A DNA stretch of 51,693 nt from an uncultured Planococcus sp. (GCA_947493585.1 CANLRI010000009.1:1-51693), one strand, 5' to 3'. Positions 1 through 7,984 are shown, numbered from the stretch's first letter. Made by a program: numbers and translations. Notes: generated by a model from the sequence alone, not told the origin.

Positions 1-46
1 CACGTTTGCGAACGCTCTTTTGAGCGATTTTCGGCTATTTTCAAAG

Positions 47-74
47 CGTTCGTAAAAGTGTACTTTTACGAACG
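47..74. other. dif-like palindromic site, copy 1
   Basis: A 28-bp near-perfect palindrome with left arm CGTTCGTAAAA, 6-bp centre GTGTAC and right arm TTTTACGAACG. The 11-6-11 layout is that of Xer recombination (dif) sites. By memory the arms match 7/11 and 6/11 positions of the B. subtilis dif arms ACTTCCTAGAA and TTATGTAAACT. An identical copy lies at 14527 and a variant at 17083, all in the same orientation. The Xer role is inference; a 13-2-13 serine-recombinase site is the alternative reading. The first bases of the window (CGTTTG followed by CGAACGCT) look like a collapsed relative. Confidence 0.6.
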
Positions 75-173
75 GTTTAAAAACATTGAAAATTTCATTT
101 TGATGTTAAGATTTGTATATCTGAAATATATTTCATCTTCAAAATGATTTATCAAGTGGAAAGGAGAGTTTTT

Positions 174-647
174 ATGAACAGAGAAGTGTTAAAATTTTTG
201 AATTCTATAACTCGCGTTCAAAATAGTCTTATAAGAGAAGGCAAACTCCCGTCTAAATTCGTAGCAATGAATAATAATCAGGATTTAGTAAGATTAAGCT
301 TGCGCTTACAGAACCTTATGCAAAATTCTTTTGATTCTTATATGAAGGATTCTTATCAGCATCTGAAACTAACGCTAGAAGAAATTGGAGAAGATGCCAT
401 CACATTTAACAAGCTTGTGATTGAGTTAGGCTATCCTCCGCACGGAGATATTCCGGCAGATCTTATTAGTGGGGTGGCAGGGAATTATGAAGTCGAAGGA
501 ATTGAAGAAGTAAAGGAATACATAGATGATCTATATTTTCATATTTATGAGGACCAGAAGATAGATGCTCTTATGGTTAAATGGGAAAACAACAAAATCC
601 TAAAGAATAGACTCCCGATTTTAAGGAATGAACTGAGCCCCATTTAG
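174..647 (+). CDS. hypothetical protein, 3' end replaced by IS sequence
   Basis: I do not recognise this protein of about 157 residues. It is acidic, helical-looking and lacks a signal peptide or membrane segment. The start at 174 (MNREVLKF) is chosen because AAAGGAG sits just upstream; an ATG at 144 in frame has no ribosome binding site. The last codons (ELSPI and stop) are read from the end of the neighbouring insertion sequence, which begins at 629, so the natural C-terminus has probably been lost. It is the first gene after dif-like site 1. It may be a degenerate accessory gene; the original function cannot be stated. Confidence 0.5.
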   Translation: MNREVLKFLNSITRVQNSLIREGKLPSKFVAMNNNQDLVRLSLRLQNLMQNSFDSYMKDSYQHLKLTLEEIGEDAITFNKLVIELGYPPHGDIPADLISGVAGNYEVEGIEEVKEYIDDLYFHIYEDQKIDALMVKWENNKILKNRLPILRNELSPI

Positions 648-675
648 TGGACAATTTAATAAAAGCACCCGGCAG

Positions 676-1545
676 CTAGGCTGCGATCAGATGACTTCGG
701 TATTGTGCCGGAGTCATCTTTTTTAGGTTCCATTGCTTGCGCGTTCCGTTGTAATGCGCCATGTATTCATCCACCAGCCCCTTTAATTCGGCTAGGCTGG
801 TCGCCTGTTTAAACTCGACTTCATCTTTAAAGTGACCGAAAAACGATTCGATGGGGGCATTGTCGAGACAGTTGCCCCTGCGGGACATCGACTGGGTCAA
901 TTTCATTTTCTTCACGCGTCGTTGGCATTCAGGGTGGGTATAGTGGAAGCCTTGATCGGAATGAATCATCGCTTCTGGATGGACATTTTCATCCAGCGCT
1001 TCCTTCAGCTTTTGTAAGGTGTGGTACACAATTTCCATTGTGAGCGTCGTTGTCACTTCATAGGCGACGATTTCTCGGGTCGCGACGTCTTTCACGGCAG
1101 AAAGATATGCCATTTGCCCCGAACGGTTGGGCAGGTACGTAATATCGGTCACGAACACCTTCCCGGGTTCGTCTTGTTCAAACTCGCGGTTTAAGAGGTT
1201 TGGACAGACCGCGTGCTCCTGTGTGGCTTTGGCGATTTGCTTGTAAGGATTCGCTCGTCGGATTTTGGCGAAGAGATTGAATTTGCGCATAAGGCGCAGA
1301 ATCTTCTTGTGGTTCATCGGCGTCTCAAGCAGTTCAGCGAGTGCCATATAAAAGGTGCGATACCCGACTTTCCCACGATGCGCATCGTAGATGCTTTTGA
1401 GCAACAGGTAATCTTCATAGTCCTGTTCTTCGCGAATGGCGTGCTGTTCCACTTTCTCCAACCAAGCGTAGTAGCCACTTCGACTGACGCCCGCTGTCTG
1501 GCATAGGGCCTCCACCAAATTCTTCAGTTGGCATTTCCGGACCAC
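676..1545 (-). CDS. IS3-family transposase OrfB (DDE integrase domain)
   Basis: The catalytic half of the transposase, an rve-type integrase core with the DDE triad visible as VTDITYL, HSDQG and the E of NAPIESFFGHFK. The listed start is a GTG, but the frame stays open upstream towards the slippery heptamer at 1617-1623. The active product is therefore expected to be an OrfAB fusion made by -1 frameshifting, as is known for IS150 and IS911. It has an HTH_21-like N-terminal part and about 289 residues, the usual length for the family. It looks intact, with no internal stop or missing catalytic residue. Confidence 0.93.
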   Translation of the reverse strand: MVRKCQLKNLVEALCQTAGVSRSGYYAWLEKVEQHAIREEQDYEDYLLLKSIYDAHRGKVGYRTFYMALAELLETPMNHKKILRLMRKFNLFAKIRRANPYKQIAKATQEHAVCPNLLNREFEQDEPGKVFVTDITYLPNRSGQMAYLSAVKDVATREIVAYEVTTTLTMEIVYHTLQKLKEALDENVHPEAMIHSDQGFHYTHPECQRRVKKMKLTQSMSRRGNCLDNAPIESFFGHFKDEVEFKQATSLAELKGLVDEYMAHYNGTRKQWNLKKMTPAQYRSHLIAA

Positions 1546-1577
1546 CGCATTGATCGCTTCGAACTTTTCCGCTGGGG

Positions 1578-2003
1578 TCAGCTGCGTTTCTTCGCCTGCC
1601 TCTCGAGTGCCTCGAGCTTTTTTAGCAACTCGTTTTCGGCTTCCAGGTATTTAATGCGCGCTTCCGCCTTCTCCAACTTTTTCTCGGCAGAGAGCTCTTG
1701 AGTAGAAGGGCGGCCGGTACTGCCTTTTCCACGACGTTCTTCCCAAAACCCTTCTTCGCCGTAAAGTCGGAACGTTTTCCGCCAACGTTTTAATGTCTCT
1801 TTCGGTTTGTCCGATCCAATTACCGTCAGGTCAAAACCGTTTTCGGCAAAAATTTGCGCCGGTCCTTTGCCTTGCAAGTTTTCGTTAACGGCTTTCACCT
1901 TAAATTCAGGTGTGTATTGAATCGTTCGATCCGAAACCGTTTTGACATTCGGATTCGCTTCCAATGTGCGCCGTTGATATTCGTTAAAGATGATTTTACT
2001 CAT
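1578..2003 (-). CDS. IS3-family transposase OrfA
   Basis: A DNA-binding half of 141 residues: a helix-turn-helix in the N-terminal two thirds (ending in the WRKTFRLYGEEGFWEE stretch) and a C-terminal leucine-zipper-like helix (KLEKAEARIKYLEAENELL). The start at 2003 (MSKIIFNEY) is preferred over the longer frame from 2069 because GGGAGAGG sits at the correct distance before it. The gene ends just after the frameshift site and overlaps the open OrfB frame, the standard arrangement for this family. Confidence 0.9.
   Translation of the reverse strand: MSKIIFNEYQRRTLEANPNVKTVSDRTIQYTPEFKVKAVNENLQGKGPAQIFAENGFDLTVIGSDKPKETLKRWRKTFRLYGEEGFWEERRGKGSTGRPSTQELSAEKKLEKAEARIKYLEAENELLKKLEALERQAKKRS
1617..1623 (-). 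other. Programmed -1 frameshift heptamer
   Basis: On the minus strand the sequence is A AAA AAG in the OrfA frame (codons CTA AAA AAG). This is the classic slippery site of IS3-family elements. Slipping one base back joins OrfA to the OrfB frame, which is open through this point. Confidence 0.8.
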
Positions 2004-2144
2004 AATAACCTCTCCCGTTCCAATAGATATGTTCAGTATACCGGGGTCTGAAAACAGAAAAAACCCCAAATGGGGGGCACTTTTAAAGTGTCTACCATTT
2101 GGGGTTCAGTTCAAAATAGGTTTCCGGTGGGTTTTTTCGTGAAA

Positions 2145-2477
2145 TTATGCGATGCTTCGGCAAGCTTCTGCGCATTTGCGACAAGCTTCCGCACAGCGTT
2201 TGCAGTGTTCATGGTGTTCAGCATGCTTCGCGCATTCATCTCCGCATGCTTCACAAATTTTTGCACAAACCGCAGCCAGCTCAGCAATAAAAGGAGAATT
2301 CCGTGTAATCGCATGTTCTAAAAATGCGCAAATCTCCGCGCATTCACGGTCTAGTCGGATGCAATCGACCATCATTTTTACGTCTTCTTCTTGAAGACAA
2401 GCGTCAAAACAATGATTACATTCTGCTGCGCAATCATGTAAAGCCTGAATTAACTCTGGGTACTGATTATGTGCCAT
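2145..2477 (-). CDS. csp: Four-helix-bundle copper storage protein (Csp3-like)
   Basis: A cytosolic protein of 110 residues with 16 cysteines, spaced mainly as CxxxC and CxxC along helices (for example CAAECNHCFDAC and CEACGDEC). This is the pattern of the Csp3/YhjQ copper storage family (formerly DUF326), which fills the core of a four-helix bundle with Cu(I). The start is placed at 2477 (MAHNQY) because GGAGG lies 8 nt upstream; the apparent ATG at 2492 is itself part of that ribosome binding site. There is no signal peptide, so it is the cytosolic type. It sits beside the CopY regulon but is divergently transcribed, and only a half-site TTTACA lies in its upstream region. The IS ends close to its stop codon. 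Confidence 0.88.
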   Translation of the reverse strand: MAHNQYPELIQALHDCAAECNHCFDACLQEEDVKMMVDCIRLDRECAEICAFLEHAITRNSPFIAELAAVCAKICEACGDECAKHAEHHEHCKRCAEACRKCAEACRSIA

Positions 2478-2652
2478 GTGTAAAACCTCCATTTTTTAAT
2501 GTAGTGGTTCAGTTCTTCTTCTTCCCGTTTGTTTTGTAATTAAACTTAATCTCCGAAACTCCACGAAAAATGCACAATTTAGTTTATTTGTATGTAAACA
2601 GATGGGTTTCCGATTTTCTAATGTATTTTTTTCGAAAGGAAATATAAAAAGG

Positions 2653-2700
2653 TTGACAAATAACGTTTACGTTTGTAATCTATTTTTATCTACAGTTGTA
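2653..2700 (+). promoter_or_regulatory. CopY-type promoter of the thioredoxin gene, two cop boxes
   Basis: A -35 TTGACA at 2653-2658 is followed 17 bp later by a weak -10 near 2676 (TAATCT). Two cop-box-like operators are present: TACGTTTGTA (2668-2677, one mismatch to TACAnnTGTA) overlapping the core promoter, and a perfect TACAGTTGTA (2691-2700) near the expected start of transcription. The arrangement repeats before the tRNA-Cys. Control by the CopY encoded downstream is inferred from the known cop box consensus. Confidence 0.7.
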
Positions 2701-2727
2701 GACGATAATTTCAGGAGGTGACAAAGT

Positions 2728-3045
2728 ATGATAAATAATTTTCAAATAGCTCAATTAGAAGAAATTAAAAATGAAGAGAAACCAGTGATATTGAAGTTCA
2801 CGGCTGACTGGTGTCCAGGGTGCAAACAGCTTGCTCCAGTCATCGAACATTTGGCTGACGAAAATCGAGAGGTTATTTTTTACGATGTTGATGTAGATAG
2901 AAACCTGGATTTTGCTCAACAAACTTATGGAGTTATGAGTATACCCACTTTGATTTTATTAAAAAAAGGAAAAGAAGTGGATAGAGTGACAGCGCCGGAA
3001 CCTTCTGAGAAGGCAATTTTGGAGTTCATCCATAAAAATCTGTAA
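2728..3045 (+). CDS. Thioredoxin-like protein in the copper regulon
   Basis: A compact thioredoxin fold of 105 residues without signal peptide, hence cytosolic. The redox motif is W28-C-P-G-C32, differing from the usual WCGPC by swapping P and G. The cis-proline loop SIPT and the VDVD strand are in place. AGGAGG precedes the ATG. It has its own promoter with two cop boxes, so it is probably induced by Cu(I) with the cop operon. A role in reducing disulfides or Cu-damaged thiols, or in keeping Csp/CopZ cysteines reduced, is inference. The swapped active site suggests it is not the housekeeping TrxA. Confidence 0.87.
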   Translation: MINNFQIAQLEEIKNEEKPVILKFTADWCPGCKQLAPVIEHLADENREVIFYDVDVDRNLDFAQQTYGVMSIPTLILLKKGKEVDRVTAPEPSEKAILEFIHKNL

Positions 3046-3069
3046 GTAACGACAGCGAAAACATAATGG

Positions 3070-3119
3070 TTGACAAAATGTGTTTACAAATGTAAACTAA
3101 ATTTAAGATTACATTTGTA
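3070..3119 (+). promoter_or_regulatory. CopY-type promoter of the tRNA-Cys/cop operon, two cop boxes
   Basis: TTGACA at 3070-3075, a 17-bp spacer and TAAACT at 3093-3098 form a promoter. A perfect cop box TACAAATGTA (3085-3094), extended to the 16-bp palindrome GTTTACAAATGTAAAC, covers the spacer and -10. A second perfect box TACATTTGTA lies at 3110-3119, next to the predicted start of transcription and 15 bp before the tRNA. Paired cop boxes are known for CopY-repressed operons in Enterococcus and relatives. Confidence 0.82.
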
Positions 3120-3133
3120 AACATAATATATAT

Positions 3134-3204
3134 GGCGGTATAGCCAAGGGGTAAGGCAGAGGTCTGCAACACCTCGATCATCGGTTCAAATCCGGTTACC
3201 GCCT
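3134..3204 (+). tRNA. tRNA-Cys (anticodon GCA)
   Basis: A complete cloverleaf of 71 nt. The acceptor is GGCGGTA/TACCGCC (7 bp), the D stem GCC/GGC with loop AAGGGGTAA, the anticodon stem GAGGT/ACCTC with loop CTGCAAC (anticodon GCA), and the T stem ATCGG/CCGGT with loop TTCAAAT. The discriminator base is U73, a known cysteine identity element, as is the G2:C71 pair. CCA is not encoded. It lies in the leader of the cop operon: the cop-box promoter is 36 bp upstream and no terminator separates it from copY 53 bp downstream. It would need processing by RNase P and a 3' nuclease. Confidence 0.95.
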
Positions 3205-3256
3205 TTCATCACAACTTTATGGTTTTGCAAATTAGAACTTAAGGAGGCGTATTGGA

Positions 3257-3721
3257 ATGAACGAACAAATAGAAACAAATATCACAGATGCCGAGTGGGA
3301 AGTAATGCGGGTAGTCTGGGCACAGGACAATGCGACTAGTAAATATATTATTGACGTCCTTGAAAAGAAAAAAAGTTGGAAGCCCGCTACGACCAAGACC
3401 TTCATCGGAAGACTAGTAAAGAAAGGAATGCTAACTACTGAAGCCGAAGGTAAAAAATTTATCTATTCCGCTGCCGTCGAAGAAGGGGACATGATTAGAG
3501 AAACTTTTTACAATTTACTTGATCATATCTGCAATAGAGATGTTGGAAATACAATTGGTAATATGATTGCGCAGGCCACATTGAGTGTCCGCGACATTGA
3601 AAATCTTAAGGAAATCTTACTCCAGAAAGAATCTGAAGCAGTGGAAGATATTCCATGCAACTGTGTACCTGGACAATGTAAGTGTCAAGATCATTATTGT
3701 TCATCGCAACATTGTTCATAA
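3257..3721 (+). CDS. copY: Copper-responsive transcriptional repressor CopY
   Basis: A BlaI/MecI/CopY-family repressor of 154 residues. The N-terminal winged helix (about 8-75, ITDAEWEVMRVVW, then TTKTFIGRLVKKGML) binds DNA. The C-terminus carries the CxCx4CxC copper motif (CNCVPGQCKC) and two further cysteines in the last ten residues. In the known mechanism Zn(II)-loaded CopY binds TACAnnTGTA, and Cu(I) displaces zinc and releases DNA. AAGGAGG precedes the ATG. It is co-directional with the tRNA-Cys upstream and copZ 27 bp downstream, so it should autoregulate the operon. Confidence 0.94.
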   Translation: MNEQIETNITDAEWEVMRVVWAQDNATSKYIIDVLEKKKSWKPATTKTFIGRLVKKGMLTTEAEGKKFIYSAAVEEGDMIRETFYNLLDHICNRDVGNTIGNMIAQATLSVRDIENLKEILLQKESEAVEDIPCNCVPGQCKCQDHYCSSQHCS

Positions 3722-3748
3722 ATAAACTGGAAACGGGAGGTGTAAGTA

Positions 3749-3964
3749 ATGAAAAAAACCATTTTAACTATTAAAGGGATGACCTGCGCTCACTGTGTTA
3801 ATAAGATTGAGGGGGCACTTCAAAATCTTGAAGGGGTCAAGAGTGCAAAGGTCAATTTGCAAAAAGGTACTGCTAAAGTGAAATATGATGAAGCGATACG
3901 AAATTATGATGATTTTTCAAAAGCTGTGGAGGATGCTGGCTATGAGCTTGAATCAGCCAAATAG
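3749..3964 (+). CDS. copZ: Copper chaperone CopZ
   Basis: A single HMA domain of 71 residues with the Cu(I) site GMTCAHC near residues 10-16 and the ferredoxin-like beta-alpha-beta pattern ending in DAGYELE. It delivers Cu(I) to the CopA N-terminal domains and to CopY. GGGAGGTG precedes the start. It lies between copY and copA, 17 bp before the copA start, in the same operon. Confidence 0.94.
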   Translation: MKKTILTIKGMTCAHCVNKIEGALQNLEGVKSAKVNLQKGTAKVKYDEAIRNYDDFSKAVEDAGYELESAK

Positions 3965-3981
3965 GATGGAGGTTTGTGGAA

Positions 3982-6438
3982 ATGGAAAGTAAGACGTTTG
4001 CAGTGGAAGGCATGACTTGTGCATCGTGTGTACAGACGATCGAAAAGGCGACTAAGAAGTTGCCAGGAATTGTCGAGTCAACAGTTAATCTTGCAACCAA
4101 CAAGTTGACAATCAGCTACGATGAAAACATGGTTTCGCCCCAAGATATTCAGAACACAGTTGAAAAAGTAGGTTACAAAGCTTCTACAGACACGGAACAG
4201 AAAACATTTGCAGTCACTGGTATGACTTGTGCATCGTGTGTACAGACGATAGAGAAAGCTACAAGGAAGCTAGCAGGTGTACTGGAGTCGAATGTGAATT
4301 TAGCGACAGAAAAGCTGGTGGTCAAATATGACCCCGTTCTTGTAACTGTCTCTGATATTACACAGGCAGTAGCCAACGCTGGGTATGAAGCAAAAGAAGA
4401 CAGTGGACCGGCCGACAGCCAAGAATCCGAAAAAGAGAAGAAGTTAAAAAAAGTCCGATCGATGTGGAACCGTTTCATTGGATCGGCAATCTTCACAGTA
4501 CCGTTGTTGTACATTTCAATGGGGCATATGATAAACCTGCCCTTGCCAATGTTTATAGACCCGATGATGAATCCGCTGACGTTTTCTCTGTTGCAATTGA
4601 TTCTAACCATTCCAGTCATACTATTCGGATGGAAGTTCTACTCTGTCGGATTTAAAACATTATTTAGAGGACATCCGAACATGGATTCCTTAGTGGCTTT
4701 GGGAACTAGTGCTGCGTTCCTTTATAGTTTAGGTGCTACAGCCGCTATCTCGATGGGCTCTAGCGGATATGTGAATAATCTTTATTATGAGTCAGCTGCG
4801 GTCATATTGACGCTAATCACATTAGGTAAATATCTGGAAGTTAGCTCAATGGGGAAAACTTCAGAAGCTATTGAAAAGCTTATGGGCTTAGCCCCAAAAA
4901 CGGCAAGAGTCATTCGAAGCGGACAAGAAGTTGAAATCTCTATAGATGAAGTAGTCGTTGGTGATACGATTATTGTAAAACCAGGAGAAAAGATTCCTGT
5001 AGATGGAGTTGTCGTTCAAGGTCTCACTTCTGTTGATGAATCGATGTTGACCGGGGAAAGTATTCCGGTTGAAAAAAATGTAGGGTCAAATATCATCGGA
5101 GCAAGTTTCAATAAGAATGGAACTATTCAATACCGCGCGACAAAAGTAGGGAAGGATACTGCATTATCCCAAATCATTAAATTAGTCGAGGATGCACAAG
5201 GTTCAAGGGCTCCTATTGCCAAATTAGCGGATATTATTTCCGGCTATTTCGTACCCATCGTCATCGTCATTGCCATACTTTCTGGATTGGCTTGGTACTT
5301 CGGTGGACAAACAGGACTATTCGCATTGACAATTACCATCTCGGTCCTTGTGATTGCGTGCCCATGTGCATTGGGGCTTGCTACGCCTACTGCAATCATG
5401 GTAGGAACAGGAAAAGGTGCTGAGAACGGTGTACTGATCAAGAGTGGAGGAGCACTGGAAACCACTCATAAAATTCAAACCATCGTTTTTGACAAGACAG
5501 GCACGATTACCGAAGGAAAGCCAAAAGTCACAGATATTATCACTGTCAATGGCAACAACGAAGAAACCCTTCTTCAGTTAACAGCATCTGCTGAAAAAGG
5601 TTCTGAGCATCCACTAGGCGAAGCGATTGTAAGGGCTGCGGAAGAGAAGAAAATGAAGATGATGAGCCTCGGTAATTTCGAAGCCATTCCTGGACACGGA
5701 ATTGAAGTCATGGTTGATGGAAAGAGATTGCTTGCGGGGAACCGGAAACTGATGGTGAAACAGAACATCTCTCTAACTGCGCTGGAAGAAGTATCTGATA
5801 AACTGGCGCAACAAGGTAAGACACCTATGTATGTAGCAATCGATAATCAGATTGCTGGGATTATCGCTGTGGCAGATACAGTGAAAGAAAACAGCAGGAA
5901 AGCAATTGAAAAGCTTCAGAAAATGGGCATTGAGGTAGCTATGATAACGGGGGACAACAAAGGAACAGCCATGGCAATTGCAAAACAGGTTGGAATTGAC
6001 CGTGTCCTCAGTGAAGTGTTGCCGGAAGATAAAGCGAATGAAGTGAAAAAACTACAAGCAGAAGGCAAGAAAGTGGCGATGGTTGGAGACGGAATCAACG
6101 ATGCCCCTGCCTTAGCACAAGCGGATATTGGAATTGCAATCGGATCGGGAACAGACGTCGCTATCGAGTCAGCAGACATTGTTCTGATGAGAAGTGATTT
6201 GATGGATGTACCGACCGCAGTAGAATTGAGTAAATCGACAATCCGAAACATTAAACAAAATCTTTTCTGGGCTTTCGCTTATAACGTAATGGGGATTCCA
6301 TTCGCAATGGGTGTTATCTACTTGGTGGGAGGACCGTTATTAAATCCAATGCTTGCGGGGGCTGCAATGAGTCTAAGCTCTGTTTCTGTCTTAGTAAATG
6401 CGCTGCGATTGAAACGTTTTAAACCTTCGTTAGCATAG
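3982..6438 (+). CDS. copA: Cu(I)-exporting P1B-1 ATPase CopA
   Basis: A full-length copper ATPase of 818 residues. Two N-terminal HMA domains each contain GMTCASC (about 10-16 and 84-90). The membrane copper site ACPCALG is near residue 459, with the phosphorylation motif DKTGT near 504, the HP motif of the N domain (SEHPLGEA), and GDGIND near 702. The last helices carry the YN and MSxSS signatures ([18 protein letters not shown]) typical of Cu(I) specificity. ATG 3982 is preferred to GTG 3976 because GGAGG lies 9 nt before it. The gene pumps cytosolic Cu(I) out across the membrane. It is followed 16 bp later by a glutaredoxin-like gene in the same operon. Confidence 0.96.
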   Translation: MESKTFAVEGMTCASCVQTIEKATKKLPGIVESTVNLATNKLTISYDENMVSPQDIQNTVEKVGYKASTDTEQKTFAVTGMTCASCVQTIEKATRKLAGVLESNVNLATEKLVVKYDPVLVTVSDITQAVANAGYEAKEDSGPADSQESEKEKKLKKVRSMWNRFIGSAIFTVPLLYISMGHMINLPLPMFIDPMMNPLTFSLLQLILTIPVILFGWKFYSVGFKTLFRGHPNMDSLVALGTSAAFLYSLGATAAISMGSSGYVNNLYYESAAVILTLITLGKYLEVSSMGKTSEAIEKLMGLAPKTARVIRSGQEVEISIDEVVVGDTIIVKPGEKIPVDGVVVQGLTSVDESMLTGESIPVEKNVGSNIIGASFNKNGTIQYRATKVGKDTALSQIIKLVEDAQGSRAPIAKLADIISGYFVPIVIVIAILSGLAWYFGGQTGLFALTITISVLVIACPCALGLATPTAIMVGTGKGAENGVLIKSGGALETTHKIQTIVFDKTGTITEGKPKVTDIITVNGNNEETLLQLTASAEKGSEHPLGEAIVRAAEEKKMKMMSLGNFEAIPGHGIEVMVDGKRLLAGNRKLMVKQNISLTALEEVSDKLAQQGKTPMYVAIDNQIAGIIAVADTVKENSRKAIEKLQKMGIEVAMITGDNKGTAMAIAKQVGIDRVLSEVLPEDKANEVKKLQAEGKKVAMVGDGINDAPALAQADIGIAIGSGTDVAIESADIVLMRSDLMDVPTAVELSKSTIRNIKQNLFWAFAYNVMGIPFAMGVIYLVGGPLLNPMLAGAAMSLSSVSVLVNALRLKRFKPSLA

Positions 6439-6454
6439 TAAAGGAGAGCTTGAC

Positions 6455-6745
6455 ATGACAAACAATTTGGAACTTGTATTATATACACGTCCCACGTGTT
6501 CAGATTGCCAAGATGCTAAAACCTATTTAGCGTCCCACGCAATTTCCTATCACGGAAAAGATGTTGCAAAGGATTTGAGTCTTGAACAGGAGATGATTGA
6601 AATCTCCGGGAATAGAATTGTCCCTTTGTTCGCATTTTATAAAAAAGGGATATTAGGCAAAAAGAAACTAGTCGAATCTTTCATTGGATTTGAGGCCAAT
6701 AAAAAAGTTATTCTTAAACTCTTGAATTCGATTGATAAAGCCTAG
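6455..6745 (+). CDS. Glutaredoxin-like thiol protein
   Basis: A 96-residue protein starting with the thioredoxin/glutaredoxin strand LVLYTRPTC and a CxxC site C15-S-D-C18. A cis-proline (NRIVPLF) sits in the expected place. It resembles NrdH/glutaredoxin in layout but has an unusual CSDC active site and a basic middle segment (KKGILGKKK). AAAGGAG precedes the ATG, and it is probably the last gene of the cop operon. A role in thiol repair or Cu handling under copper stress is inference from position. Confidence 0.75.
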   Translation: MTNNLELVLYTRPTCSDCQDAKTYLASHAISYHGKDVAKDLSLEQEMIEISGNRIVPLFAFYKKGILGKKKLVESFIGFEANKKVILKLLNSIDKA

Positions 6746-6828
6746 TACTGCCTAGTTAAAGAATTTTGTCCGTTAACAATTACCTCTGATTGCAGATCGA
6801 TTAGTTAAGGAGGTGAAGATTTTAATTT

Positions 6829-6859
6829 TTGCACGAAATATACAATACTCGGGTATAGT
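6829..6859 (+). promoter_or_regulatory. Promoter with 19-bp spacer before the second copZ
   Basis: TTGCAC (6829-6834) and TATAGT (6854-6859) are separated by 19 bp, a spacing seen with MerR-family activators. The spacer holds an imperfect dyad ATACTCGGGTAT (about 6845-6856), which also resembles half of a CsoR operator. Either reading implies metal control independent of CopY, since no cop box is present. Confidence 0.4.
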
Positions 6860-6883
6860 AATGAAAATTAGGAGGAATAAGCG

Positions 6884-7126
6884 ATGAAAGAAACAACATT
6901 AAATGTAGTCGGTATGTCATGTAGTTCATGTATAAATAAGATTGAAGGTCAAGTAGGAAAACTCACTGGTGTAGATACTGTAAAAGTTAAACTTTCTGAC
7001 GGCCAAGTGGATGTATCTTTTCAAGAAGAACAAGTTACTTTGGACGAAATTAAAGCGGCTATTCAAGAAACTGGATATAAAGTTGCTGATACAAAGAACG
7101 AAATAGGTTGTTCCTGCTGCAAATAA
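6884..7126 (+). CDS. Second CopZ-like heavy-metal chaperone with Cys-rich tail
   Basis: An HMA domain of 80 residues with GMSCSSC near residues 10-16 and the usual ETGYKV end. It then has an added tail GCSCCK, giving three more cysteines than the CopZ at 3749. AGGAGG precedes the start. It is transcribed from its own promoter region with a 19-bp spacer. The extra CSCC tail may hold a second metal or pass Cu(I) to a partner; that is inference. It is not a recent duplicate of the first CopZ, as the sequences differ clearly. Confidence 0.88.
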   Translation: MKETTLNVVGMSCSSCINKIEGQVGKLTGVDTVKVKLSDGQVDVSFQEEQVTLDEIKAAIQETGYKVADTKNEIGCSCCK

Positions 7127-7233
7127 GCAGGTTTAGCGTTTTTAGATCGAGACAAAATTTAATCGAGAATAAGATGAAAACACATTGAATGATAAGTCTA
7201 ATTAACAAAAATCTAAAAAAAGGAATGTTGAAA

Positions 7234-7914
7234 TTGAAAAATCATGAACACCATCACAACCATTCAAAATCGACCGAAAACGAAGTGTTTGTAAATGCTG
7301 CATATGAGAATGGAAAACTCTTTATAGAGTTACAAGATAAAAATCAAAAAGCACCCGAATTAGAAGTCAGTCATGAAAAAGACTTGCATCTGATTGTGGT
7401 AAGTGAGGACTTGAGTGAATACAAACACCTCCATCCTGTTCAAACAGACAAAGGTAAATTTGAATATGATATTCAATTAGCATCAGGCATGTATAAGCTT
7501 TTTGTGGACATCCAACCAAAAGGATTGGCATATCAAGCCACTCCTGTTCATCTTCATGTAGGTCATCATCAAGTCACATCTGAGCTGCCAGCCCTTGAAG
7601 TAGACACAGAATTCAGAAAAACCATTGATGGTCATACAGTAGAGCTATCTGTCGACTCACTGAAAGCTCACCATCCTACAGTATTCACGTACGATACGAA
7701 GGATAGTACACCTGAACCTTACTTAGGGCCCCTGGGACATGTTGTAATTTTAGATGAAAAAGGAGAGCAGTTTATACACGTTCACCCGTCATTCGATGAC
7801 AATACTGTGTTTGAAACCATTTTTCACCAGCCTGGTCACTACAAAGTATGGAGTGAATTTAAGTTTGAAGGAAATGTATATGTCTATCCGTTTGTGATAA
7901 ATGTAACAGAGTAA
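7234..7914 (+). CDS. His-rich protein of copper islands, beta-sandwich-like
   Basis: About 226 residues, without signal peptide or membrane segment in the chosen reading. The N-terminus is a histidine cluster (NHEHHHNHS), followed by two similar beta-rich halves, each with paired histidines (YKHLHPVQ, VHLHVGHHQ, FIHVHPS). The internal similarity suggests a duplicated YtkA/FixH-like beta-sandwich; the family name is not certain. The TTG start at 7234 is chosen since AAAGGA lies 9 nt upstream; ATGs at 7189 and 7225 lack proper spacing. A metal-binding role is inferred from the histidines and neighbours. Confidence 0.65.
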   Translation: MKNHEHHHNHSKSTENEVFVNAAYENGKLFIELQDKNQKAPELEVSHEKDLHLIVVSEDLSEYKHLHPVQTDKGKFEYDIQLASGMYKLFVDIQPKGLAYQATPVHLHVGHHQVTSELPALEVDTEFRKTIDGHTVELSVDSLKAHHPTVFTYDTKDSTPEPYLGPLGHVVILDEKGEQFIHVHPSFDDNTVFETIFHQPGHYKVWSEFKFEGNVYVYPFVINVTE

Positions 7915-7920
7915 AAACAG

Positions 7921-7950
7921 CGGCCCATATATCATATATGGGCCGTTTTT
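7921..7950 (+). terminator. Rho-independent terminator
   Basis: A perfect inverted repeat, CGGCCCATATAT to ATATATGGGCCG (7921-7945), is followed by TTTTT and preceded by AAAAAC. It ends the copZ2/His-rich unit before the MATE gene. Confidence 0.9.
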
Positions 7951-7984
7951 AAATAATTGGATTCACTGAAAGGAGGGACCCCAA

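Larger units (their letters stand above)
629..2113 (-). mobile_element. IS3-family insertion sequence (IS150-like group)
   Basis: An element of about 1485 bp with two overlapping transposase frames on the minus strand. Its ends are imperfect inverted repeats: the left end starts TGAACTGAGCCCCATTTAG and the right end, read inwards, starts TGAACTGAACCCCAAATGG. Both agree with the TG...CA ends of the IS150 group. The flanking triplets (GAA on the left, AAA on the right) are not an identical target duplication, so one flank may have been rearranged after insertion. Its left end supplies the stop codon of the preceding gene, and its right end lies about 30 bp from the csp stop codon. Confidence 0.9.
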
